Shown here piece by piece: positions 39,739-47,516 of a stretch of 64,000 bases of DNA. Location of the stretch: assembly GCF_052117125.1 (NCBI RefSeq), contig NZ_JBQKJT010000001.1, forward strand, positions 124,001-188,000, read 5' to 3'. A model generated the notes under the pieces. That model saw only the letters and a program-made list of their open reading frames with translations, had not been told where the DNA came from and ran no database searches. Numbering within the stretch: the first letter of the stretch is position 1; each line of letters opens with the position of its first letter. The translations under genes and the position numbers were made by a program. Source of the stretch: Avoscillospira_A sp052117125. GTDB taxonomy: Bacteria > Bacillota > Clostridia > Oscillospirales > Oscillospiraceae.

Positions 39739-41040
39739 CTATTGCAACAAATCGGCGACGATTCCACAGAATGCGGCCACGCCGGTGACCAGATCGCCCT
39801 CATCAAAATCAAAATTCCTTCCATGGAACGGTCCGGCGCAGGGCGACAGCGTATGGAACATCAATCCCTGTCCCCCGTGTTCCTGAACCGCGTTCACCAT
39901 ATACGCAAAATCCTCACTGGCCCCGGCCTTTTCCCCAGACAGGACCCGCAATCCCAGCTTGTCCCGGCAAACGCTCTCGGCCCGTTTCACCAATTCCGGA
40001 TGGCTCCGGAGGGACGGCGATGCCCCCATGGGCGTGATCTCCCAGCCGCACCCGTGCATTTCCGCCGCCGCCTGAAGGATTCGCCGGGCGTATCGTTCCA
40101 TCTCCTCGTTGATTTCCGTCGTAGCACCCCGGACTTCCAGTTCCATCGCCGCCCGGTCACAGATGACATTCCGGCCCGTGCCTGCGTGGAGGGTCCCCAC
40201 ATTGATGCGCGTCTCCCCCTGGCTGCTGCGGGGGATGGCGTGGAGGTTCAGTACCGCCGTGGCCGCCGCCAGCAGCGCGTTGCGCCCCTGCTCCGGCACC
40301 ATGGCCGCATGGGCCGCCTTGCCCGTAAAGGTCACGTCCAGTTTGGTCGTAGCCAGCGTTCCCTCCTCGGTGAAAGAGACCTGAGAAACGCCGTCGGACC
40401 GCTGGCCCATATGGGTTGCAATCACATAGTCCACATCGTCCAGCAGGCCCCGGTCCACCATTGATTTGGCGCCCCGGACCCCCTCCTCGGCCGGTTGGAA
40501 CAACAGTTTAATCTTGCCGTGGAGCTGGTCCCGTAGATTCATCAGGACCTCCGCCACCGCCAAGCCCATGGCCGTGTGGCCGTCGTGGCCGCAGGCGTGC
40601 ATGACGCCCTCATTGCCGGAGCGGAACCCCTCCGCCGCCGGACGGTGGGACAATTCCGCCGCCTCCACCACGCCCAATGCGTCCATATCGAATCGCAGCG
40701 CCACCACCGGCCCATCGCCGCAGTCCAGCACCCCCATGACGCCGGTGAAGCCGCCCCGCAGGCGGGGGGCAAATTCCGGGTCGGCCCCCTGGGCCATGGC
40801 CCGCTGGTACGCATCATCCAGCCGCTGCACTGTGGGCAGCCCCATACGGCTGGCATCCCGGCAAACCTCCCGTCCCAGGAAAACCGCATAGCCCAGCTGG
40901 GTCAACCGCCGGGCCACCAGGGACGCGGTGCGGATTTCGCACCAACCGCCCTCTGCATGGGCATGGAAATCGCGGCGTGTCTCCCGGAGCTGCGGCCCCA
41001 ACGCGTTCGCCTGCTGCCAAATGGATTCATAGATGGACAT
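39739..41040 (-). CDS. M20D amidohydrolase (AbgA-like)
   Basis: 433 residues, M20 metallopeptidase fold. Metal-binding and catalytic motifs: HACGHDGHTAMGL (about 150-165), FQPAEEG, GKAAHAAMVPEQGRNAL in the dimerisation domain and FHGRNFDFDEGDLVTG at the C-terminus. Similar to p-aminobenzoyl-glutamate hydrolase subunit A and other N-acyl amino acid amidohydrolases; substrate uncertain. ATG 41040 after GGAGGGG; upstream frame extension crosses the leader terminator and is rejected. Preceded by a structured leader. Confidence 0.88.
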   Translation of the reverse strand: MSIYESIWQQANALGPQLRETRRDFHAHAEGGWCEIRTASLVARRLTQLGYAVFLGREVCRDASRMGLPTVQRLDDAYQRAMAQGADPEFAPRLRGGFTGVMGVLDCGDGPVVALRFDMDALGVVEAAELSHRPAAEGFRSGNEGVMHACGHDGHTAMGLAVAEVLMNLRDQLHGKIKLLFQPAEEGVRGAKSMVDRGLLDDVDYVIATHMGQRSDGVSQVSFTEEGTLATTKLDVTFTGKAAHAAMVPEQGRNALLAAATAVLNLHAIPRSSQGETRINVGTLHAGTGRNVICDRAAMELEVRGATTEINEEMERYARRILQAAAEMHGCGWEITPMGASPSLRSHPELVKRAESVCRDKLGLRVLSGEKAGASEDFAYMVNAVQEHGGQGLMFHTLSPCAGPFHGRNFDFDEGDLVTGVAAFCGIVADLLQ

Positions 41041-41215
41041 GCGATACCCCTCCAAAAAAGTCGATATTGAAAAAGCAGGCAACCGAAGTTGCCTGCCATG
41101 CGATTCAACAGAAACAGGTGGGGTGACGCTTCCCACATCTCCCGACCCTGAACCGGGGGCGACAGCCACCCGTTCCGTCCTCTGCTTCTGCGGTATACAT
41201 CTGAAATTTTGCACG
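41041..41215 (-). promoter_or_regulatory. Structured leader of the M20 gene ending in a terminator
   Basis: On the minus strand a possible promoter (TTGCTA and TATACC around 41230-41185), then about 100 nt of GC-rich structured sequence and an intrinsic terminator: GCAGGCAAC-TTCG-GTTGCCTGC plus TTTTT at 41070-41096, 30 bases before the start codon. A terminator at that place implies regulated read-through or termination of tRNA transcripts. I cannot match it to a known riboswitch class. Confidence 0.5.
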
Positions 41216-41223
41216 GCTATAGC

Positions 41224-41259
41224 AAAAAGCACCCCGACTGCATTTGCAATCGGGGTGCT
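41224..41259 (-). terminator. Terminator of the tRNA-Arg remnant
   Basis: Minus strand AGCACCCCGA / TCGGGGTGCT, 10-bp stem, then TTTTT, directly after the tRNA CCA end. Confidence 0.85.
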
Positions 41260-41303
41260 GGTACGGTAGGAGGGACTCGAACCCCCGACCTACTGATTCG
41301 TAG
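41259..41303 (-). tRNA. 3' fragment of tRNA-Arg(ACG); attachment site of the right prophage
   Basis: Minus strand: anticodon loop CTACGAA (anticodon ACG), 3' anticodon stem TCAGT, variable loop, T-arm GGGGGTTCGAGTCCCTC, acceptor CTACCGT, discriminator A and CCA. The 5' half is missing: the bases upstream (TCTGCA) do not pair with the anticodon stem. This is what remains at one junction when an element integrates at the tRNA 3' end; the whole tRNA should be restored at the far end, beyond the window. Confidence 0.85.
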
Positions 41304-41341
41304 TGCAGAAAAACTCCTGTATTATCAACGCTTTCCGGGTT

Positions 41342-42460
41342 TTAGTGTGTAGACTGGTGTGTATTGCCCGAAAAATACGAATTGAGTTTTTCCGCTACCG
41401 ATTCTCTCCTCGAGTTGCGAATATGTGTATAAATTTGCTGTGTAACCGAAATATCGGAGTGCCCCAGCAAAACCTTGGCTTGCTGCACATCAATACCGGC
41501 CTCATAGAGGATGGTCGCATACCCATGGCGCAGCACATGGGCCGTCAGTGTGTTTCGATGGGCCTTGTAGGTGTAAGCCCGTCCGTTCTTGTCTGTTCGC
41601 TGTTCTGGCCGCCAGTCAGAGAACCCGGCGTCTTTGCAGTAGTGCCGCCAGTGTCGTTCGTATGTCTTGCTGCTCATTGGCTGGCCGTTCTCCTGGGGGA
41701 ACAACAATTCATCGTCCCGCAGCTTTGGCAGGACCCGCTCCAGATCATCCAGCAGCGGCACCTCCCGCGTACCGGCTTCCGTCTTGGGCGTCTTGATGTA
41801 CGGCACACCATGGCTATAGGCCACCGACCGCCGAATGTGGATCACCTTCCGTTTCCGGTCAATGTCGGCGCCGGTAATCGCCAGGGCCTCCCCTTTCCGG
41901 CAGCCGGTATACAGCAGGAAAAACGCGAACAGTCCAAAATAGGCCCCCACGTTGTCCCGGATACGCTGTATGGCGTCATCCTCCGGGGCCTCCCTCGTTT
42001 TCCGGGGCAAGCCCTTGGGGGTCCGCACGGCCTTGGCCGGGTTCTGCCGGGTGTATCCGTGGACAATGGCATAATCCATTACCATTCCAAATAAATATTT
42101 CTGGATTTTAACCGTGTGTGCAGATAGGCCCTTGGATTTCAGGTCCAGCAGCACGGCCTCTATATCCTCGCCGCTGACCTCGTCAATGGGGACCTCCCCC
42201 ACGGCGTCCTTGGCCCGCTGGATAGCGCTGTTATAGCTGGATTGGGTACCGGGTCCGATGGTCTTATAGTGCTCTTCCTGCCATTCGTCGCAAACCGTGG
42301 AAAACGTTCGTACCGGGTTCTGCGCCGCTTCGATCTTGCGCCACACCTCGTCCGGGTCCTTGGACCGGAACGCCCTCCGCTTCCCGTCAATCGTCAGGAT
42401 TTTTTCATATACGCCGTTGGGCCGCAGATATAACCCGTCGGTATTCTTTTTTCTGGGCAT
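41342..42460 (-). CDS. int: Tyrosine-type integrase
   Basis: 372 residues. N-terminal arm-binding domain (GVYEKILTIDGKRRAFR), SAM-like core-binding domain (about 60-150), and catalytic domain with Arg I in LLYTGCRKGEAL, HxxR in TAHVLRHGYAT, LLGHSDISVTQQ and the nucleophile Tyr in QIYTHI. It catalyses integration at the tRNA-Arg 3' end next to it. The ATG at 42460 follows AGGAGGTGGCCGC, a leader that recurs at two neighbouring genes. Confidence 0.95.
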   Translation of the reverse strand: MPRKKNTDGLYLRPNGVYEKILTIDGKRRAFRSKDPDEVWRKIEAAQNPVRTFSTVCDEWQEEHYKTIGPGTQSSYNSAIQRAKDAVGEVPIDEVSGEDIEAVLLDLKSKGLSAHTVKIQKYLFGMVMDYAIVHGYTRQNPAKAVRTPKGLPRKTREAPEDDAIQRIRDNVGAYFGLFAFFLLYTGCRKGEALAITGADIDRKRKVIHIRRSVAYSHGVPYIKTPKTEAGTREVPLLDDLERVLPKLRDDELLFPQENGQPMSSKTYERHWRHYCKDAGFSDWRPEQRTDKNGRAYTYKAHRNTLTAHVLRHGYATILYEAGIDVQQAKVLLGHSDISVTQQIYTHIRNSRRESVAEKLNSYFSGNTHQSTH

Positions 42461-42476
42461 GCGGCCACCTCCTGTG
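42450..42476 (+). repeat. 27-bp direct repeat, copy 1 (integrase leader)
   Basis: TTTCTGGGCATGCGGCCACC plus CTCCTGTG; identical to 43085-43111. On the minus strand it contains the SD and the first codons of int (ATG CCC AGA AA). Confidence 0.9.
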
Positions 42477-42487
42477 TTAAATAGAAA

Positions 42488-42519
42488 GCCGGGAGCATCT
42501 CAATTAAGACACTCCCGGC
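42488..42519. terminator. Hairpin between PBECR3-like gene and integrase
   Basis: GCCGGGAG / CTCCCGGC 8-bp stem with 16-nt loop; no strong U-tract. The 42520-42640 stretch has additional weak hairpins and no gene. Confidence 0.4.
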
Positions 42520-42674
42520 TTATCTTGGACTTTGGAAGGGCGGCGTATCCTTCATCTCAGGTTCCCCGAAGGGAGTGTCGGGAGCCATTTCCGACCTCAA
42601 AGACCAAGCAATATATATGCTCCTTGTGTCTTGATTATACACAGTAAACAAAAAAATGTCAACAGTTGTTTACG

Positions 42675-43046
42675 TCAGTTATCAATTCGTTTCAATCTTC
42701 CGCTGTTGATTCGGTTTCTCAGCTTTGCCTCTGTGATTTCAAACACACTGGCAACAAACAGGTAGTTCTCGTCTAAATCCAGTTTGATGCAAACCATCAC
42801 GTTCTGGTGCAGCACTTTCACCAGTTCAATACTGTTCTTCTCTTTTGGATGTTTCCCAATGTAATCCGGATTCTGGATGATGGCCGGTATGTCGTTCAAA
42901 TGCTCATTTTCACCGGCGTGCCGTTTCTGAATGTGCTTTGCCAGGCCATGAGACTGGTAGATAGCACCGCAAGGGAGCGCCTGCCCTGTCATCTGATTGA
43001 ACAATTCTATGTATTCGCCAACACGAAATAGTTTCTCTGTCTGCAT
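42675..43046 (-). CDS. PBECR3-domain polyvalent-type protein
   Basis: 123 residues. The block AKHIQKRHAGENEHLNDIPA, IIQNPDYIGKHPKEKNSIE and VCIKLDLDENYLFVASVFEI is the PBECR3 signature (phage Barnase-EndoU-ColicinE5/D-RelE-like nuclease fold). Such domains are predicted RNases used in phage-host or phage-phage conflict. Stand-alone here, in the integrase-proximal accessory island, inside a segment flanked by a 27-bp direct repeat. Confidence 0.75.
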   Translation of the reverse strand: MQTEKLFRVGEYIELFNQMTGQALPCGAIYQSHGLAKHIQKRHAGENEHLNDIPAIIQNPDYIGKHPKEKNSIELVKVLHQNVMVCIKLDLDENYLFVASVFEITEAKLRNRINSGRLKRIDN

Positions 43047-43084
43047 TTACGTCAGCCGTTCTCCCTTCTCATAGATTCAGTGCC

Positions 43085-43111
43085 TTTCTGGGCATGCGGC
43101 CACCTCCTGTG
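43085..43111 (+). repeat. 27-bp direct repeat, copy 2
   Basis: Identical to 42450-42476. Here the ATG CCC AGA AAG is followed by a stop after eight codons, so it is a leader remnant upstream of the PBECR3-like gene. A diverged third copy (GGCATACCGGCCACC) is at about 43632-43657. Confidence 0.85.
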
Positions 43112-43205
43112 ATTTTCGCAAACTAAACAATCGTCTGTTGATATTTACAAACATTTGTTCTATTATATATTATAAGTGCAAGGACACTGAAAGGAGGAAT
43201 CACCA

Positions 43206-43397
43206 ATGAAACCCGATGAATTTACCATGAAAGAGCGGCAGCGCATGATGGAGAACGCAAAAAAGCACCCACTGTTTGGGAGTGAAACGTGTTCCACCAT
43301 CGAAGAATTGGCGTCCCACTATGGTCGGGTCATTTCCCCGGCCTATGAAGATCGGATGAGAAGTTATCTTTCTCTTCCTCCGGCAGTGCGGGAGTGA
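43206..43397 (+). CDS. Small hypothetical protein
   Basis: 63 residues, charged, helical; MKERQRMMENAKKHPLFGSE and AYEDRMRSYLSL. Strong SD GAAAGGAGG 7 bases before the ATG. It overlaps the 3' end of the opposite-strand gene at 43330 by 68 bases. No similarity recognised. Confidence 0.5.
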   Translation: MKPDEFTMKERQRMMENAKKHPLFGSETCSTIEELASHYGRVISPAYEDRMRSYLSLPPAVRE

Positions 43398-43614
43398 TCG
43401 GTTCCCTTGTGTTCATGTCTGGGTGATGCATAAACATTAGCATCAAATCTCTGCGGCACAGGTCACACGGCATACTCCCGTTCATATTTTCACATCCGTT
43501 ACACTCTGGAAACCAGCCCTGGGGAACTTTTCTCAAAATCACCTGCATTGGTTCGATTTTGAAATTGTCCCCGGGGCAGTATACGTTAAAGTTGATAATT
43601 TTTAACGATTCCAT
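43330..43614 (-). CDS. Small Cys-rich protein, putative Zn-binding
   Basis: 94 residues with CNGCENMNGSMPCDLC, a CxxC-CxxC pair suggesting a zinc ribbon. ATG 43614 has GGGGG 8 bases upstream; an alternative start at 43638 would use the diverged integrase-type leader. Convergent overlap with the small plus-strand gene. Function unknown. Confidence 0.5.
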   Translation of the reverse strand: MESLKIINFNVYCPGDNFKIEPMQVILRKVPQGWFPECNGCENMNGSMPCDLCRRDLMLMFMHHPDMNTREPITPALPEEEKDNFSSDLHRPGK

Positions 43615-43664
43615 GCCAATTTCCCCCTTCCTTGGCATACCGGCCACCCCCCTGCATCGTAGCT

Positions 43665-44984
43665 CTATGATTTATCAGGAACCCACCTGTATGCACGTCG
43701 GAACCCCTTGTCCTCAGCTTCTTTAATAGTTGAGGCATAGAAAGCGCCTGGTTTCCCACAAATAGAAACGCGATCATATTGCTGATCGAACGGCAAATGA
43801 TAGATTTTCTCACCATTCTTTGCAATATTGCACTTAATCATCGGGTAGTCTTTATATGGAAGATTCTCAACCAATTTAACATCTAAATACTCTGCGCATC
43901 TTCTTGCGACATCCGAAAGTGTTGTAGTTGTAATAAATACAGCCTTAAAATCCTTCCCCTTTTCTTCGCTGGCCAACAGAACCATGGTTGCATAGAGTTG
44001 AAAAATATGTTTTTCATGAATTATTTTTTCTTTGCCCCATCTTTTACACTGAATTACCAGAACTTGTTTATCTTTTCTGGCAATAAGATCCCGCCCCATA
44101 TCTTCCAGTCCTTTTATGGCCCCGTTGTAGAGAACTCTATATCCGTCTGTTTCCAGTAAAAAACCGATGTACCGTTCATATCCAATGCCAACTCCACGAT
44201 TGTTTTTTCTTTTCTCTTTGTACCTATCCAATGCGCGCTGGAATTTCTCAACTTTTGGGAGATTGGCATATTCTTCTGGTGATAAATACTCCCGATATTT
44301 CTCATATCGCTCAGAGTCATCCGCTTCATCACTCTGATTTAGGTATGAATATGCTTCTCTAGGCGGTATTTGTTTGAATTCTTCCAGCCAAGGAAATACA
44401 GATTCATAATAGTTTAGTTGATACTGTAGTTGTTTATTTTCGTAAAGGAGTTCGCGTTTTTCTTTTGCAATCCTTTTAACTTCCTCCGACGCTTTGATAG
44501 CTGGATTTTTTTTATTCCTAAGAATCTGATATGTTCGCCTGTTTTCGGAATATTCAAAATCTGCAATGATCTTTGCCAACCAAGGGTAGTTTTGCGATTC
44601 AGAATGAAGGATTCTGCTCACATCAGAATCACATTTTATTTTATAGTTATTTTTTTCTTCTTCACAATCATTTTTTATTTTATTAACTGCTTGCCTAGCG
44701 TATTCAATAGAATTCCTTTTCGCTTCATCAATTGCAGTATACAGCCATCGGTCACACTCTGTTCTGTACTCCGCGTTCTGTTTTGATATTTCCTCATCTG
44801 CCCAAGCCCTTAATTCTTCCTTGTACTCCTTGCACATTTCTTCTACTGTTTTTTTCTTCTTTTGCTTTACATAATCAGATATGCGCTTCTTTATATCATC
44901 ATAGATAACGTAAAAAAACATATAAAGCGGCCATCCGAACACAAGGATTATAAGGAAAATTACAAGTATTACTTCACCGATCAT
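43665..44984 (-). CDS. Membrane-anchored Mrr/PD-(D/E)XK-like nuclease, candidate defence protein
   Basis: 439 residues. One N-terminal membrane helix (about 3-25, EVILVIFLIILVFGWPLYMF), a long Lys/Glu-rich coiled coil (about 40-190), and a C-terminal Mrr-like domain: GIGYERYIGFLLETDGYRV, MGRDLIARK and LVIQCKRWGK supply the E, D and (E/Q)xK catalytic set. Low GC and A/T-rich codon use unlike its neighbours point to recent acquisition. Plausibly a phage-borne anti-phage effector. ATG 44984 follows GGGGGATG; upstream extension lacks support. Confidence 0.7.
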   Translation of the reverse strand: MIGEVILVIFLIILVFGWPLYMFFYVIYDDIKKRISDYVKQKKKKTVEEMCKEYKEELRAWADEEISKQNAEYRTECDRWLYTAIDEAKRNSIEYARQAVNKIKNDCEEEKNNYKIKCDSDVSRILHSESQNYPWLAKIIADFEYSENRRTYQILRNKKNPAIKASEEVKRIAKEKRELLYENKQLQYQLNYYESVFPWLEEFKQIPPREAYSYLNQSDEADDSERYEKYREYLSPEEYANLPKVEKFQRALDRYKEKRKNNRGVGIGYERYIGFLLETDGYRVLYNGAIKGLEDMGRDLIARKDKQVLVIQCKRWGKEKIIHEKHIFQLYATMVLLASEEKGKDFKAVFITTTTLSDVARRCAEYLDVKLVENLPYKDYPMIKCNIAKNGEKIYHLPFDQQYDRVSICGKPGAFYASTIKEAEDKGFRRAYRWVPDKS

Positions 44985-45022
44985 ACGACACCATCCCCCT
45001 GTTGGTGTAGCGGTCACCTTCC

Positions 45023-45445
45023 CTATTTTGTGGTACTTTCTTTAGACCTCTCAGCGCGTTGTTTTTTCTCAAAATAAACAAACCAAATATCTAGTCCGAC
45101 GCTTAAAACCCAAAACCATATAATAGGCAAATCAGATTGTGTAAATACAACATATGCAGTTACGCTGGCTAGAATAATCATCCATGCACATCTAAAATAT
45201 CCAATAAATATTGGAGCATCGTCCTTGCATATAAACATAAACAAACAGTTACAAGCAATAGCTGATATCAATGCTGCCGCAGTCGGCGCAGCACCTCCTA
45301 AACCAATAAATGCTGGAATAAATGGAACAAAAGAGTTTAAAAAGTTTGTTCCATCGTATGCTATAATAACAATTACAAAGAAAATTACAGTAGATAGTAT
45401 CGTTGCAAGAAATGTTCTTATGGTTAATGTCATTGTTTTTTTCAT
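45023..45445 (-). CDS. 4-TM membrane protein, unknown
   Basis: 140 residues with four membrane segments (about 8-28, 38-72, 85-100, 108-122) and a basic C-terminal tail (FEKKQRAERSKESTTK). Same A/T-rich composition as the adjacent nuclease, 38 bases upstream of it on the same strand, so the pair may act together. No motif recognised. Confidence 0.6.
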   Translation of the reverse strand: MKKTMTLTIRTFLATILSTVIFFVIVIIAYDGTNFLNSFVPFIPAFIGLGGAAPTAAALISAIACNCLFMFICKDDAPIFIGYFRCAWMIILASVTAYVVFTQSDLPIIWFWVLSVGLDIWFVYFEKKQRAERSKESTTK

Positions 45446-45637
45446 TTTGTCACACCCTCAAACAATATCTCTTTCATTGTCCCATAAATAGGACTTCTCC
45501 TTAATTTCTCTGAAATCTCCATTTCGACCATTTCTGCCGGGATATTTCATGCAAATTTCCATCTTGCCATTATAGAACAAATGTTCAATAATAAAAACAC
45601 CACCGGGGAAACCCGAACACGGCATGAGGTGATAAGC

Positions 45638-45793
45638 ATGGAATCTGATCAAGTGGTAATGGAAATTATGGAAATTCTCAGAAGAATGCCAGAAACGCAG
45701 CGGCTCATTTATTTGAATCGCCTGCGCGCTGTCGCAGGTACGCCAACTCCCGCGCCAATTCATCCTCTGATAAAGAACGAAGCAGTTGAATAG
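45638..45793 (+). CDS. Possible small helical protein overlapping the repressor 3' end
   Basis: 51 residues; GAGGTGATAAGC SD before the ATG. Sequence EIMEILRRMPETQRLIYLNRL is helical. It overlaps the cI-like gene's last 89 bases on the other strand, so only one may be real. Confidence 0.35.
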   Translation: MESDQVVMEIMEILRRMPETQRLIYLNRLRAVAGTPTPAPIHPLIKNEAVE

Positions 45794-46052
45794 CCTCGGA
45801 TTCCCACCCGTCAGCGTCATCGCTGGCGGGTTTTTCTGTGTTTGCCGTATCTTCCCAGCCCATGATCTCCGCCGGTGATACATGCAATATTTCTGCAAGT
45901 TTAGCTATCTTCCCGTGTCTGATAGATTTAATGTTTCCACTTTCCCATCGCTGAACCGTGGCTTCCGCCACACCCATCTGTTCGGCAATTTGGGCCAAGG
46001 TAAGGCCAAGGTCTGCCCGTCTCCTTTTTAATGTTTCTGATAGAGAACCCAT
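45705..46052 (-). CDS. cI-type XRE repressor (HTH only)
   Basis: 115 residues. N-terminal HTH_3 (LKRRRADLGLTLAQIAEQMG, VAEATVQRWESGNIKSIRHG), then an acidic linker and a helical C-terminus LARELAYLRQRA for dimerisation. No LexA/S24 peptidase domain, so it lacks RecA-stimulated self-cleavage; induction must use another route, perhaps the antirepressor. ATG 46052 follows AGGAGGTG. Divergent from the cro-like gene. Confidence 0.85.
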   Translation of the reverse strand: MGSLSETLKRRRADLGLTLAQIAEQMGVAEATVQRWESGNIKSIRHGKIAKLAEILHVSPAEIMGWEDTANTEKPASDDADGWESEAIQLLRSLSEDELARELAYLRQRAGDSNK

Positions 46053-46073
46053 AGCAACACCTCCTATGCTGTC

Positions 46074-46102
46074 AATATACCACGGTTTCAAACATCATGC
46101 AA
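46074..46102 (-). promoter_or_regulatory. Promoter of the cI-type repressor
   Basis: Minus strand TTGCAT, 17 bases, TATATT with TG one base upstream (extended -10), 22 bases before the start codon. Confidence 0.7.
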
Positions 46103-46143
46103 CGTACAACTTTCGTTTTGTAAAAAAACTTACGCAGAACGTA

Positions 46144-46190
46144 TTGACGTTTGACGTAAGTTATGCTACTATACTTTCGTAATACGAAAG
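46144..46190 (+). promoter_or_regulatory. Early promoter of the cro-like operon with operator
   Basis: TTGACG (46144-46149), 17-base spacer, TACTAT (46167-46172). A perfect palindrome CTTTCGTAATACGAAAG sits at 46174-46190, on the expected transcription start, and related half-sites (CTTACGCAGAACGTA, CTTTCGTTTTGTAA) lie across the -35 and the repressor promoter. Confidence 0.8.
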
Positions 46191-46205
46191 GTTGGAGGTG
46201 ATTTG

Positions 46206-46445
46206 ATGATGCATGTAGACGTCCCAAGAGTGCGCGGCAAGATGGCTGAACACGGTTTTACCATTACATCTATGGCCAATGCCCTAAATATTGCCAGAAA
46301 CACCCTCGCATCTTATTTGCAAACACCCGAAAAGATGCCCTATGGCGTTGTGGCCAATATGGCAAATTTGCTGTGCAACAGTCATGCGGAAGCAGAGGAT
46401 ATTTTTTTTGCCCCGAACTTACGTAAAACGAAAGATTCTGATTGA
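46206..46445 (+). CDS. Cro-like HTH protein
   Basis: 79 residues with an HTH (MAEHGFTITSMANALNIARN TLASYL, about 15-40) and a short C-terminus. SD GGAGGTG 6 bases before ATG 46206; a TTG one codon upstream is not used. First gene of the early transcript; probably antagonises the cI-type repressor. A second operator-like site lies at its 3' end. Confidence 0.75.
   Translation: MMHVDVPRVRGKMAEHGFTITSMANALNIARNTLASYLQTPEKMPYGVVANMANLLCNSHAEAEDIFFAPNLRKTKDSD
46418..46434 (+). promoter_or_regulatory. Second operator inside the cro-like gene
   Basis: CTTACGTAAAACGAAAG matches 15 of 17 positions of the operator at 46174-46190, just upstream of the antirepressor gene. Confidence 0.55.
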
Positions 46446-46461
46446 TCGGAGGTCATTAAAA

Positions 46462-47229
46462 ATGAGCAATCTAAAGATTTTCCAGAGCGACGAGTTCGGC
46501 TCCATCCGGACTGTGTCTATCGACGGACAGCCATACTTTATTGGCAGTGACGTTGCCAATGTCTTGGGATATACCAATCCCAGAAAGGCTATTTCGGACC
46601 ACGTTGATGATGAAGATAAGGGGGTAACGAAATGTGACACCCTTGGCGGTCATCAAAATATGACCATCATCAATGAGAGCGGCCTGTATTCCCTGGTCCT
46701 GTCCAGCAAGCTCCCGAGCGCCAAACGCTTTAAGCGCTGGGTTACGTCGGAGGTGCTGCCGGCCATCCGGCAGACCGGCGGCTACATCCCCACCGCGCCG
46801 GGTATGTCGGACATGGAGATTCTCTCCCGCGCTGTCATCATCGGCCAGCGCACCATTGAGCAGCAGAAGCAGCAGCTGGAAGCCCAGGCGCCCAAGGTCC
46901 TGTTTGCCGACAGCGTCGCCGCGTCGGATAACACCATCCTAATCAACGACCTTGCCAAACTGCTGCACCAGAATGGCGTGGATATCGGAGGAACCCGCCT
47001 GTTCCAGTGGATGCGGGAAAACGGCTATCTGATCCGCCGCAAGGGCACCGATTACAACATGCCCACCCAGCGCAGCATGGAACTTGGTTTGTTCCGGATC
47101 AAGGAAACCACCCACGCCCATTCTGACGGCCATATCAGCATCAGCCGCACCCCCAAGGTGACCGGCAAAGGCCAGCAGTATTTCGTGGAGAAGTTCCTGG
47201 GCCGCGCCCCGGCAGAGCGGAAGGCGTGA
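46462..47229 (+). CDS. Phage antirepressor (Bro-N + KilAC)
   Basis: 255 residues. N-terminal Bro domain (FQSDEFGSIRTVSIDGQPYF, DVANVLGYTNPRKAI, NESGLYSLVLSSKLPSAKRF), and C-terminal KilAC with ILINDLAKLLHQNGVDIGGT and LFQWMRENGYLIRRKG. Antirepressors bind or inactivate the repressor to trigger lytic growth. ATG 46462 follows CGGAGG; the long frame upstream crosses the cro-like gene and is rejected. Confidence 0.9.
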   Translation: MSNLKIFQSDEFGSIRTVSIDGQPYFIGSDVANVLGYTNPRKAISDHVDDEDKGVTKCDTLGGHQNMTIINESGLYSLVLSSKLPSAKRFKRWVTSEVLPAIRQTGGYIPTAPGMSDMEILSRAVIIGQRTIEQQKQQLEAQAPKVLFADSVAASDNTILINDLAKLLHQNGVDIGGTRLFQWMRENGYLIRRKGTDYNMPTQRSMELGLFRIKETTHAHSDGHISISRTPKVTGKGQQYFVEKFLGRAPAERKA

Positions 47230-47231
47230 CG

Positions 47232-47516
47232 ATGTTCAAATTCCTTGCTCACAGAATCCGTTGGTTTCCCATCCACTGGAAATTGGTCCGTCGCGGCCCC
47301 TTAACCATTCGCTATGAGATCGACGGAAAACGGTACGCCGCCTTTGTGATCTTCCGCCTGTGCAAGCCGCCCAAGACCACGCGATTTGAGGTCGTGGACG
47401 AGGTAGACCCTCGCCACAACCCCATTCCGTGGAGAACGAATCCTTCTAACATTTCACCCAGACCGACGGAGCCCCGCAAGTCGGGCAGTCAGGGAGCTCT
47501 TCCCCGTCATCCGTAA
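47232..47516 (+). CDS. Hypothetical phage protein
   Basis: 94 residues, basic N-terminus (FLAHRIRWFPIHWKLVRRG) and Pro-rich C-terminus. SD GGAAGG 7 bases upstream. Its 3' end overlaps the opposite-strand Zn-ribbon gene. No motif recognised. Confidence 0.45.
   Translation: MFKFLAHRIRWFPIHWKLVRRGPLTIRYEIDGKRYAAFVIFRLCKPPKTTRFEVVDEVDPRHNPIPWRTNPSNISPRPTEPRKSGSQGALPRHP

Noticed and set aside
45458..45898. 146-residue minus-strand ORF beside the repressor
   Set aside because: Overlaps the cI-type gene in another frame, unusual composition, no SD.
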